Shown: positions 15,240-23,441 of the stretch, piece by piece
Position numbering within the stretch: the stretch's first letter is position 1
Layout: each line of letters starts with the position of its first letter
Source: Rubrobacter tropicus
GTDB lineage: Bacteria; Actinomycetota; Rubrobacteria; Rubrobacterales; Rubrobacteraceae
Length of the DNA stretch: 64,000 nt
Assembly (NCBI RefSeq): GCF_011492945.1
Contig: NZ_CP045119.1
Coordinates: 1,178,001 to 1,242,000 of the forward strand
Reading direction: 5' to 3'
The notes under the pieces: model-generated
Database searches by the model: none
Seen by the model: the letters and a program-made list of their open reading frames with translations, nothing else
What the model was told of the DNA's origin: nothing
Program-made: the position numbers and the translations under genes

Positions 15240-16208
15240 ATGAACGCCATAGGGGTCGACGTGGGGGGGACCAAGATCGCCGCGGCGGTCGTCTCTCCCG
15301 AGGGTGAGATCCTGAACGAGGTCAGATACCCGACCCAGGCCGTCCCGCCCAACCGCCTGGTAGGGACCATCGCCGGGGCGATAACGGAAGTAAAGGACGG
15401 CTTCGAGGTCGGCGGCGTCTGCCTGGCCGTCCCCGGCCTGATCATGGCCTCGATCAACACCGTGATCTTCTCGCCGAATTTGCACGAGATAGAGAACATC
15501 CGCCTGGACGAGGAGATCGGCGGAAGGACCGGGGTGCGGGTCACGGTCGAGAACGACGCCAACGCGGCGGCCTGGGGCGAGTTCCGCTACGGCGCGGGCA
15601 AGGACGTCGACCACCAGATCTTCATAACTTTGGGCACCGGGGTCGGCGGCGGGGTCATAACCCACGGGGTCCTGCTCAGGGGCGCCCAGGGCGCGGGGGG
15701 CGAGCTCGGGCACGTTACGCTCGACCCCGACGGCCCGGTCTGCGGCTGCGGAAACCACGGGTGCCTGGAGGCGCTGGCGTCCGGCACCGCCATCCGGCGT
15801 AGGGCGCGGGAGGTCGCAAACGACTACCCGGGCTCGGCCCTGGGCCGGCTGGCCGTCGAGCGGCAGGTGCTCGGGGAGGACGTCACGGAACTCGCCAGGG
15901 AGGGGGACGAGGCCTCGATCCGGGTCCTCAAAGAGACCGGACGGTGGCTCGGCATCGGCGTCGCGGGGTTCGTGAACGTGTTCAACCCCGAGGTCGTGGC
16001 CGTCGGCGGCGGCGCCTCGCGGGCCGGGGATCTCATCCTGGAGCCCGTCCGCGAAGAGGTGCGTCTGAGGGCCCGCTCGCCGTCGCGGGACCTCGTCGAG
16101 ATCAAGGAGGCTACCCTCGGGCCGGCCTCGGGCGTGCTCGGCGCCGCGGCCCTGGCCCGCGGCGAGGACGGCGAGTACGTGCTCGGCCCGTCCAGGCGCG
16201 TGACGTGA
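15240..16208 (+). CDS. ROK-family glucokinase
   Basis: A 322-residue ROK protein. It has the N-terminal phosphate loop DVGGTKIAAAVV, catalytic ENDANAAAWGE, the second phosphate motif TLGTGVGGGVI, the sugar-binding ELGHVTLD, and the zinc-binding CGCGNHGCLEALASG. No N-terminal HTH, so it is an enzyme rather than a ROK repressor. It would phosphorylate the glucose released by the neighbouring phosphorylase with ATP, in the cytoplasm. It is separated by 19 bp from the HAD gene and has its own weak ribosome site. Confidence 0.92.
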   Translation: MNAIGVDVGGTKIAAAVVSPEGEILNEVRYPTQAVPPNRLVGTIAGAITEVKDGFEVGGVCLAVPGLIMASINTVIFSPNLHEIENIRLDEEIGGRTGVRVTVENDANAAAWGEFRYGAGKDVDHQIFITLGTGVGGGVITHGVLLRGAQGAGGELGHVTLDPDGPVCGCGNHGCLEALASGTAIRRRAREVANDYPGSALGRLAVERQVLGEDVTELAREGDEASIRVLKETGRWLGIGVAGFVNVFNPEVVAVGGGASRAGDLILEPVREEVRLRARSPSRDLVEIKEATLGPASGVLGAAALARGEDGEYVLGPSRRVT

Positions 16209-16343
16209 GTGAAGATCGGACCGTAACCCGACGCGGGGACACGGCGGCGTCTTCGTGGGCCGGGACGCCGGTCCGGGGGTGAGACCATCTCCGGACGCGT
16301 TCGCACGCTGAGTACCGCCCGGCGGCGGGGGCCGCGGGACAAG

Positions 16344-16568
16344 ATGGGCGTGACGGGCACAGCCTGGGCGAGCGCCGTGGGGTGCGAGGAACTCGGGAGG
16401 CTCGGGCTCCTCGACACGTCGGACTGCTGCGCGCTTTGCCACTCCGCCGCCAGGTACGCGCCCGGCCGCTTCTTTTTGGGTCCCTGCCACGCCGCGCTTC
16501 CGGACGGCAGGACGGCCTCCGTTTGCTGCGCCGGCAAGAGGCGCCTGCTCGGGAGGAAGGGTACGTGA
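16344..16568 (+). CDS. Cys-rich small protein of unknown function
   Basis: A 74-residue reading frame within the sugar operon. It has a dense cysteine/histidine pattern, GCEELGRLG, then CCALCHSAARY, GPCHAALPDG and VCCAGKR, which looks like a metal-binding or redox-active knuckle rather than a random frame. Codon use is GC3-rich like its neighbours. ATG 16344 lacks a strong ribosome site; GTG 16350 is an alternative. It lies between the glucokinase and the GH65 phosphorylase. I do not recognise the family; a zinc- or iron-binding regulatory role would be a guess. Confidence 0.6.
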   Translation: MGVTGTAWASAVGCEELGRLGLLDTSDCCALCHSAARYAPGRFFLGPCHAALPDGRTASVCCAGKRRLLGRKGT

Positions 16569-16611
16569 AGAAAACGCTCGGAACACTAACAGGGAAACGG
16601 GGAGGATCTCT

Positions 16612-19008
16612 ATGACCGACTGGACGCTCGCCTTCGACACTTTCGAGCCGGAGCAGGAGGGGCTGCGCGAGGCGCTGACCTCGACCGGCAACGGCTTCTT
16701 CTGCACGCGGGGCGGCCTCGCCTGGGCCCAGGCCGACGGGGTGAGTTATCCCGGCACGTACACCCACGGCGGCTTCAACCGGGAGACGACCATCATGGCC
16801 GGGGTGCCCGTCCTTAACGAGGACCTGGTCAACCTTCCGAACTGGCTGCTCCTGGAGATGCGCATAGAGGGAGAGGAGGCCCTCGACAGGGAGAACGTCG
16901 AGATCCTCTCCTACCGGCACGAGTACGACATCCGTACGGCTACGACGATACGTGTCCTCCGGGTCCGCGACAGGGCGGGCAGAGAGACCACGCTGGAGAC
17001 CCGCCGCTTCGTGAGCATGGCCGACATGCACCAGGCCGCCATGAAGTGGACCATCACGCCCGAGAACTGGTCGGGCAGGGTCGAGGTCATATCCGCCCTG
17101 GACGGCCGCGTTACGAACAAGGGCGTGGCCCGCTACCAGCAGCTCGAAGGGCGCCACCTGGACCCCGTCTCCCCCAGGACGTTCGGGCCGGAGACCATCG
17201 CGCTCGTGGTCAGGACCCGTCAGTCGCGTATTTACGTGGCCGAGGCGGCCCGTACCAGGATCTTCGGCGTGGCAGGCCAGCTCGACGTCGGCAGGGACCT
17301 CTACCAGATGCAGGACTACGCCCACCAGGTGCTCTCCTTCGAGGCCACGCGGGGGGAGCCCGTGCGGGTCGAGAAGATGGTGGCCTTCTACACCTCGCGC
17401 GACCACGCCATAAACGAGCCGCTGGTCAACGCCGGCAAGGCCGTCGGCCGCTACGGGACGTATGCTGAGGCCTTCGAGCACCACAGGCGGGCTTGGGAAG
17501 AGCTGTGGGAGATCTGCGACGTCCGCGTCCCGAACGACGAGCGGGTCCAGCTCCTGCTCAGGCTGCACATCTCGCACATCCTCCAGGTCTGCTCGCCCCA
17601 CACCTCCGACCTCGACGCCGGCGTCCCCGCGCGCGGCCTGAACGGCGAGGCCTACCGCGGGCACATCTTCTGGGACGAGCTCTTTATCTACCCGTTCTTG
17701 AACTTCAGGCTGCCCGAGATCACCCGCGGCCTCCTGATGTACCGCTACCGCCGCATGGGGGAGGCCCGGGCGGCGGCCAAAGAGGCCGGCTACCAGGGGG
17801 CCATGTTCCCCTGGCAGAGCGGGTCAGACGGCCAGGAGGAGACCCAGAAAGTCCACATCAACCCGAAGTCCGGGAAATGGGAGCCGGACCTGAGCCACAA
17901 CCAGCGCCACGTCAGCGCCGACATCTTCTACAACGTCTGGCGCTACTACGAGACGACCGGGGACACGGAGTTTTTGCTCGACTACGGGGCCGAGATGATG
18001 CTCGACATCGCCCGGTTCTGGGCCTCCATCGCGCACCACAACCCCGTGCGGGACCGGTACGAGATCCACGGCGTCATGGGGCCCGACGAGTTCCACGAGA
18101 AGTACGCGGGATCCGACGAAGAGGGACTCAGAAACAACGCCTACACGAACGTCATGGTCGCCTGGCTCTCGGAGATCGCCCTCGAAGTGCTCGACCTCGT
18201 CCCCGAACGCCGCCGGCAGGCCCTGCGGGCCTCCATCGGCCTGACGGACGAGGAGGTGGAGAAGTGGGGCGAGATGTCCCGCAAGATGTTCGTCCCGTTT
18301 CACGGCGACGGGCTCATCAGCCAGTTCGAGGGCTACGACAACCTGGAGGAGCTGGACTGGGACCACTACCGCCGGGAGTACGGCAACATCCAGCGCCTCG
18401 ACCGCATCCTGCGCGCCGAGGGCGACGACCCTGACAAGTACAAGCTGACCAAGCAGGCAGACGCCGTGCTGCTCTTCTTCCTCTTCCCCGAGGACGAGCT
18501 GAAACCCCTGTTCGAGCGTCTCGGGTACGAATACTCGACCGAGATGGTGCGCCGCAACACCGAGTACTACGACCAGAGGACCTCCCACGGCTCGACTTTG
18601 AGCTTTATAGCGCACGCGGGTATCCTGGCCGATCTGGACCCCGAGAGCTCGTGGGAGCGGTACATGGTGGCGCTCGAGAGCGACGTCGGGGACGTGCAGG
18701 GGGGCACCACGCAAGAGGGCATCCACATGGGGGTGATGGCGGGTACCCTTGATCTGATCCAACGCGGCTACCTCGGCACCGACATCCGGGACGGGGCGCT
18801 CCACTTCGACCCCAAGCCCGTCGGCAACCTCGACGGCCTCTCGTTCCCCATGCAGTTCCACGGGACGCGCCTCCAGATCGAGCTGAAAGGCAAGCAGCTG
18901 ACGGTCGCCGCCCCCGCCGACGGCCAGCCGGTCGACGTGAGGGTCGGAGATACGGCGGCGAGGATCGAGTCCGGCGGAAGCCACACTTTCGACTTCGGGG
19001 GCGAGTAG
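16612..19008 (+). CDS. Glycoside hydrolase family 65 disaccharide phosphorylase (trehalose/maltose type)
   Basis: A 798-residue protein with the full GH65 architecture. It has an N-terminal beta-sandwich (residues about 1-270), a linker, an (alpha/alpha)6 catalytic barrel (about 320-690) and a C-terminal beta domain. Signature segments are GHIFWDELFIYPFLNF, HNQRHVSADIFYNVWRY, and HGVMGPDEFHEKY, which carries the general acid Glu; TSHGSTLSF lines the phosphate site. These enzymes invert the linkage with phosphate, giving beta-glucose-1-phosphate plus glucose. The neighbouring beta-phosphoglucomutase-like HAD and glucokinases are what such a reaction needs. Trehalose versus maltose or kojibiose cannot be decided from sequence alone. 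Confidence 0.88.
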   Translation: MTDWTLAFDTFEPEQEGLREALTSTGNGFFCTRGGLAWAQADGVSYPGTYTHGGFNRETTIMAGVPVLNEDLVNLPNWLLLEMRIEGEEALDRENVEILSYRHEYDIRTATTIRVLRVRDRAGRETTLETRRFVSMADMHQAAMKWTITPENWSGRVEVISALDGRVTNKGVARYQQLEGRHLDPVSPRTFGPETIALVVRTRQSRIYVAEAARTRIFGVAGQLDVGRDLYQMQDYAHQVLSFEATRGEPVRVEKMVAFYTSRDHAINEPLVNAGKAVGRYGTYAEAFEHHRRAWEELWEICDVRVPNDERVQLLLRLHISHILQVCSPHTSDLDAGVPARGLNGEAYRGHIFWDELFIYPFLNFRLPEITRGLLMYRYRRMGEARAAAKEAGYQGAMFPWQSGSDGQEETQKVHINPKSGKWEPDLSHNQRHVSADIFYNVWRYYETTGDTEFLLDYGAEMMLDIARFWASIAHHNPVRDRYEIHGVMGPDEFHEKYAGSDEEGLRNNAYTNVMVAWLSEIALEVLDLVPERRRQALRASIGLTDEEVEKWGEMSRKMFVPFHGDGLISQFEGYDNLEELDWDHYRREYGNIQRLDRILRAEGDDPDKYKLTKQADAVLLFFLFPEDELKPLFERLGYEYSTEMVRRNTEYYDQRTSHGSTLSFIAHAGILADLDPESSWERYMVALESDVGDVQGGTTQEGIHMGVMAGTLDLIQRGYLGTDIRDGALHFDPKPVGNLDGLSFPMQFHGTRLQIELKGKQLTVAAPADGQPVDVRVGDTAARIESGGSHTFDFGGE

Positions 19009-19033
19009 GGGTATCGAGGGGAGAAGATCACCC

Positions 19034-20434
19034 ATGAAACGCGTAGTCATATTCGGGGCGACGGGGGACCTCACGGCCCGGTACCTGATCCCGGCCCTGG
19101 CGAAGCTCTACGAGGCCGGGCGGCTGCCCGACGGGATCAAGATAATAGGCGTGGACCGTAGGGGGTGGAAGAACGACAAGAACGGCTTCCGCCGCCTGGT
19201 GCTCGACAGCCTGGAGCGCCACGCCGGCAGCGTCTCGGCCGCCGCCCGCGCGAGGCTGGTCACCGAGGTCATCGAGTACCGCAGGGCCGACGTCACCGAT
19301 GCCGAAAGCGTTATCTCGGCCCTGGAGCCCCTCGCGGAGCCGATCCTGGCCTACCTTGCCCTCCCGCCCGCCGTCTTCGCCCCCACCCTCGAAGCCCTGA
19401 AAAAGGCCGGCCTGCCCGAGGGGAGCCGCATCGCCATAGAGAAGCCGTTCGGGGTGAACCTCGAATCGGCCCAGAGCCTCAACCGGCTGCTGCACGAGTT
19501 CCTGCCCGAAAAGAACATCTACCGCATAGATCACTTCCTGGCCTGGCAGCCGTTCCCGACGATCATGGGCCTGCGCTTCGCGAACGGCATCCTGGAGCCC
19601 CTTTGGGACCGCAACTACATAGAGCGCGTCGAGATCCTCTGGGAAGAGACGCTGGCGCTGGAGGGCAGGGCCGGATACTTCGACCACGCCGGCGCCTTCA
19701 AAGACCTGATCCAGAACCACCTGCTCCAGCTCATGTGCCTCACGGCGATGGAGGCACCGACGGCCCTCCACCGCCGCAACCTGCGCGACCGGAAGGTGGA
19801 CCTCATGCGGGCCATCAGGCGCCTCTCCCCCGAGGAGGCCCGGGGCCAGACCGTGCGCGCCCGCTACGGGACCGGAAAGATAGGGGAAAAGGAGATCCCG
19901 GCCTACGCCGACGAGGAGGGCGTGGACCCATCCCGCGGGACCGAGACCTTCGCCGAGGTCACCCTCGCCGTCGACAACCTGCGCTGGGCCGGGGTGCCCT
20001 TCGTCCTTCGCGGCGGCAAGGCCCTGAGCGGCTTTAAAGGCGAGATCGCGGTCCACTTCAAGCCCGTGCCGCACCTCGCCTTCCAGAGGGCCGACGACCC
20101 GCGCCCAAACGTGCTCCGCGTCAGGCTCGGGCCGGACAGGGTAACCCTGAGCTTGAACGTCAATGGGCCGCACGACCCCTTCGACCTGGAGCAGATCGAG
20201 CTGGGCGCCGACTTCGCCCCGCAGGAGTTCTTTGCCGCCTACCAGCGCGTCTTTCTCGACCTTTTGGAGGGAAACACCACCCTGTTCATCCGGGCTGATG
20301 AGGCCGAGGAGGCCTGGCGGGTCTCCGAACCGATCCTGCAAGCCTGGGAGGAGGGGCTCGTGCCGCTCCTCGAGTACCCCGCCGGCGCCGACGGCCACAG
20401 CGTGGCGCGGTCGGGGCGGGCCGTCGGCGTCTAG
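19034..20434 (+). CDS. zwf: Glucose-6-phosphate 1-dehydrogenase
   Basis: A 466-residue enzyme. It has the nucleotide-binding [16 protein letters not shown], the AIEKPFG motif, and the substrate/catalytic RIDHFL segment (with His of the usual RIDHYLGKE; here [10 protein letters not shown]). The C-terminal beta-sheet domain contains FVLRGGKAL. It oxidises glucose-6-phosphate to 6-phosphogluconolactone. The replacement of the usual Gly-Lys-Glu after the His by Ala-Trp-Gln is unusual: the second Lys of RIDHYLGKE normally contacts substrate. In the operon it links phosphorolysis and glucokinase products to the Entner-Doudoroff steps downstream. Confidence 0.88.
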   Translation: MKRVVIFGATGDLTARYLIPALAKLYEAGRLPDGIKIIGVDRRGWKNDKNGFRRLVLDSLERHAGSVSAAARARLVTEVIEYRRADVTDAESVISALEPLAEPILAYLALPPAVFAPTLEALKKAGLPEGSRIAIEKPFGVNLESAQSLNRLLHEFLPEKNIYRIDHFLAWQPFPTIMGLRFANGILEPLWDRNYIERVEILWEETLALEGRAGYFDHAGAFKDLIQNHLLQLMCLTAMEAPTALHRRNLRDRKVDLMRAIRRLSPEEARGQTVRARYGTGKIGEKEIPAYADEEGVDPSRGTETFAEVTLAVDNLRWAGVPFVLRGGKALSGFKGEIAVHFKPVPHLAFQRADDPRPNVLRVRLGPDRVTLSLNVNGPHDPFDLEQIELGADFAPQEFFAAYQRVFLDLLEGNTTLFIRADEAEEAWRVSEPILQAWEEGLVPLLEYPAGADGHSVARSGRAVGV

Positions 20435-20442
20435 GAGGATTT

Positions 20443-21155
20443 ATGGGAGTATTCGGCCTCGACATCGGCGGCTCCGGCATGAAGGGGGCCCCGGTCGACC
20501 TCGATACGGGCGAGTTGTTGGAGGAACGAATCCGCATCCCGACGTCCCAGGCCCCCACCTCGAAGGCCGTGGTCGAGACGTCGCTGGGGGTGATCGAGCA
20601 CTTCGGCCGGGACGGCCCCGTCGGCGTCGGTTTCCCTTGCGTCATAAAGGACGGCGTCGTTCGTACCGCCGCGAACGTCGCCAAGGATTTGACAGGCTTC
20701 GACCTGCAGGGGAGGTTGAAGCGGGAGGCCGGGAACGTCGTGCGCGTGGTCAACGACGCCGACGCCGTCGGGCTGGCCGAGATGAGGTGGGGCGCGGTGT
20801 CGACGGCACGGCGCTCTTCACGCGGGGCAAGCTGATGCCCAACACCGAGTTCGGGCATATCATGATCCGGGATCGCGAGGCCGAGCCGCGCGCCTCCGAC
20901 CGCATCCGCAAGCAGGAGGACCTGAGCTGGAAGAAGTGGGCCAGACGCCTCAACGAGTACCCGGCGACCATGGAGGCCCTGTTCTGGCCGGGCCTGATCA
21001 TCGTCGGCGGCGGCGTGAGCAAGAAGGCCGACAAGTTCATCCCCAGGCTGGAGACCCGCGCGAGGATAGTGCCGGCCCGGATGCTGAACATCGCCGGAAT
21101 AGCCGGCGCCGCGCTCGCCCCCGAAGCCGTACCGCGGACGGCCACGCCCGGGTAG
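20443..21155 (+). pseudogene. Decayed polyphosphate glucokinase (PPGK)
   Basis: Starts well after AGGAGG with [15 protein letters not shown], the PPGK form of the ROK phosphate loop, and continues normally to [15 protein letters not shown]. The frame then runs into a nonsense tail ending at 20835. The rest of the protein continues in another frame from about 20801: [20 protein letters not shown] through [18 protein letters not shown] to the normal C terminus at 21155. Between the halves the conserved stretch that should carry the LGTGIG phosphate-binding motif (about 12 residues) is missing and the frame is shifted. The remaining ROK kinase at 15240 would have to supply glucokinase activity. 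Confidence 0.85.
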
Positions 21156-21197
21156 CAAACGTTCTTGCCCACGAGCCGAAGAAGAGGAGGACATCCC

Positions 21198-21251
21198 GTG
21201 CGCTTTAACGGGTCCCAGATATCAGTGCCGGAAGCGGAGCGCGGAGTATGA
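21198..21251 (+). CDS. Possible 17-residue leader peptide overlapping kdgK
   Basis: GTG 21198 stands 5 nt after a strong AAGAGGAGG site and encodes MRFNGSQISVPEAERGV. Its TGA overlaps the ATG of the sugar kinase (ATGA at 21248-21251). The kinase itself lacks a strong ribosome site, so coupling through this mini-ORF is plausible. It may instead be the remnant of a gene that once preceded kdgK. Confidence 0.35.
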   Translation: MRFNGSQISVPEAERGV

Positions 21252-22207
21252 GAGATCCCTTGCGGGTGACGACGCTGGGCGAGGCCCTGGTCGTGATGGA
21301 CCCGCTCTCGAAGGGCCCGCTCAGGCACGTCGGTACTTTCGAGAAGCACCTGGGCGGGGCCGAATTCAACGTGGCCGTCGGCCTCTCGCGCCTCGGGCAC
21401 GCGGTCGGGTGGGCCGGCGGCCTCGGGGACGACGAGTTCGGGGAGGAGATCCTGGCCTTCGCGAGGGGCGAGAGGGTGGACGTCTCCAGGGCGATCCTCG
21501 ACCCCGACGCCCCGACGGGCCTGTACTTCAAGGAGTGGAGGGCCCTGGGCCAACTGCGCGTCCACTACTACCGGGCGGGGTCCGCGGCGAGCCGGATGCG
21601 GTTCGACGGGCTGGACGTGGAGTACCTGCTATCGGGCGAGATATTGCACCTGACCGGCATCACGGCCGCCCTCTCCGATAGTTGCCACGGCCTGATCTCC
21701 GACCTCATCTCCGCCGCCAACGAGCGCGGCGTAACCGTCTCCTTCGACCTCAACGTCAGACATCAGCTCCTGAAGGGCCGGGACCCGCGCGAAGTCCTCG
21801 GTCCCCTGGCAGCGCGCGCCGACCTCCTGTTCCTCTCCGAGGACGAGTCGGGGCTGCTTTTCGGCGGCGGCGAGCCAGAGCACGTCCGGAAGGCGCGGCG
21901 GGACATACGGGCCGCCACGGTCGTGGTCCATGGGGCGGAAGGAGCCTTCGCGGTCGAGGAGGAGGGAATCTTCGAGATGCCCGCGTACTCCGTGAGCGTG
22001 GTCGATACCGTCGGGGCCGGCGACGCTTTCGTCGCAGGTTTTCTGTCAGGCAGGTTGCGGGGATGGAGCACGGGGGAGTGCCTGGACCTGGCGAACGCCT
22101 GCGGGGCGTGCGCTGTTACCGTGCCCGGGGACCTGAAGGGGCTTCCAACGGAAGAGGAGGCCTTCGCGCTGCGGCGCGGCCTCGGGGCCCAGGACGCCGG
22201 ACGATAG
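21248..22207 (+). CDS. kdgK: PfkB-family sugar kinase, probably 2-keto-3-deoxygluconate kinase
   Basis: A 319-residue ribokinase-fold kinase. It has an N-terminal lid with GGAEFNVAVGLSRLG, substrate loop HYYRAGSAASRM, SFDLNVRHQLL, and the C-terminal anion hole with catalytic Asp DTVGAGDAFVAGF. The HYYRxGSAAS segment is typical of KDG kinases. It would phosphorylate 2-keto-3-deoxygluconate to KDPG with ATP. It lies 17 bp upstream of KDPG aldolase, which supports the assignment. Its start overlaps the stop of the 17-residue reading frame. Confidence 0.85.
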   Translation: MRDPLRVTTLGEALVVMDPLSKGPLRHVGTFEKHLGGAEFNVAVGLSRLGHAVGWAGGLGDDEFGEEILAFARGERVDVSRAILDPDAPTGLYFKEWRALGQLRVHYYRAGSAASRMRFDGLDVEYLLSGEILHLTGITAALSDSCHGLISDLISAANERGVTVSFDLNVRHQLLKGRDPREVLGPLAARADLLFLSEDESGLLFGGGEPEHVRKARRDIRAATVVVHGAEGAFAVEEEGIFEMPAYSVSVVDTVGAGDAFVAGFLSGRLRGWSTGECLDLANACGACAVTVPGDLKGLPTEEEAFALRRGLGAQDAGR

Positions 22208-22224
22208 AGAAGGGAGAGAGTGGG

Positions 22225-22869
22225 ATGGGGTCGGATCAGGTACTAAAGAAAACCGGGGAGTTGGGCCTGCTTGCCGTCGTGCGCGGGGAGTCGCGCCAGG
22301 CGGCGATGGAGGTCGTCGGCGCGCTGGTCGAGGGCGGTGTGCTGGGCATCGAGGTCACCTTCACGACCCCCGAAGCTCCGCAGGTCATCCGGGACCTGGG
22401 CTCGGAGTACGGGGACGACATCCTGCTCGGCGCCGGGACCGTGATCACGCCCGAGCAGGTAGCCCAGGCCGCCGAGGCCGGGTCGGCTTTCCTGGTCAGC
22501 CCCGGCTGCGACCCCGACCTTTTGCCAACGATGCTCGAAACCGGCCTCCTCGTGCTCCCCGGCGTCCTTACCCCCTCCGAAGTCATGCTGGCCCGTCGCC
22601 TCGGCGCCCCGGCCCTGAAGTTCTTCCCCGGCTCTTCCGGGGGACCCTCCCACCTCAAAGCGCTCCTCGGCCCCTTCCCCGACGTCTCCTTCATACCGAC
22701 GGGCGGGGTCTCCGCGGACAACGTCTCGGACTGGTTCGCGGCCGGGGCCCTCGCGGTCGGGGCCGGAAGCGCCCTGGCCCCGCCCTCGCTCGCAGGCCGC
22801 GACCGCGCCGAGGTGGTCGAGAACGCCAGGCGGTTCGCGGAAGCCGTCCGCACCGCCAGGAAGCGGTAG
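22225..22869 (+). CDS. eda: 2-dehydro-3-deoxyphosphogluconate (KDPG) aldolase
   Basis: A 214-residue TIM-barrel aldolase. It shows LLAVVRGES, GIEVTFTTPEAP with the catalytic Glu, GAGTVITPEQV, SPGCDPDLL, the Schiff-base Lys in ALKFFPGS, and PTGGVSADN. It cleaves KDPG to pyruvate and glyceraldehyde-3-phosphate, the last Entner-Doudoroff step. ATG 22225 has AGGGAGAGAG upstream. It is the last gene of the sugar operon; the next 570 bp hold no gene. Confidence 0.92.
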   Translation: MGSDQVLKKTGELGLLAVVRGESRQAAMEVVGALVEGGVLGIEVTFTTPEAPQVIRDLGSEYGDDILLGAGTVITPEQVAQAAEAGSAFLVSPGCDPDLLPTMLETGLLVLPGVLTPSEVMLARRLGAPALKFFPGSSGGPSHLKALLGPFPDVSFIPTGGVSADNVSDWFAAGALAVGAGSALAPPSLAGRDRAEVVENARRFAEAVRTARKR

Positions 22870-23441
22870 GCAGCGACACCCCCGACGGGGGATCAGTCCC
22901 GGCCCCACGCAACCGTTCGCAAACAAGAGATCCCCGTAGAGACACCCGCCGGGCGTCACGCCCCCGCAGTGACGAACGGACCAACCACGAAACCGTTCTA
23001 ATCCTCCGTCCTCGCCCCGCCTCGCCGGCGGGATTCAGAGCGCCGGCCAGGGACAGCCTGAGACATTCTTCTTGATGCCTGACAGCGGTTTGCGGAAGGA
23101 CCGACCCTCGTCGCCCACGGGACACAGAGGCTTCGAGGCACCGAGGCTTTGAGGGGTGCGCCCCGAACCGCGGGCGGGCCCCGATCCTCCACCCCTAAAA
23201 ACCTAAAAACCCGAGAACCCGTATGCCTGCTCGCGCTAGGCCCGATACCTCCGCAAACCGCTCTGAGACCTGAAACCCGAAGCCCAATCTGGTAACAGAT
23301 GGCAACTGCTTCGCAACAGTTTGATAACACCCCCGAAAAGCCTGCCCAAACCCCTTGTACACGAACTTTCGGGTGTTAGATTGGTTTCTATTGAGTGCCG
23401 CAGGCACATAGTCGAGACAAGAGATCCCGAAGGGGGGTGTG
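22870..23441. other. 570-bp intergenic region with repeat fragments
   Basis: No gene seen. It contains pieces that recur elsewhere in the window: GCGGTTTGCGGAAG (about 23087) and its inverted partner CGCAAACCGCT (23254), CCTGAAACCCGAAGCC (23270-23285), and AAAACCTAAAAACCCG. The 3' part is less GC-rich and holds a promoter-like pair for the FUSC gene. The rest is of unknown role. Confidence 0.5.
23355..23382 (+). promoter_or_regulatory. Promoter upstream of the FUSC transporter
   Basis: TTGTAC (23355-23360), a 16-nt spacer and TAGATT (23377-23382), in a locally AT-richer stretch about 60 bp before the start codon. No operator palindrome is obvious. Confidence 0.4.

Noticed and set aside
15824-17664. 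Long minus-strand frames opposite the glucokinase and GH65 genes
   Set aside because: They mirror the high GC3 of the real plus-strand genes and show no domain of their own. The same holds for the other long antisense frames, for example opposite zwf, cobN and dnaX.
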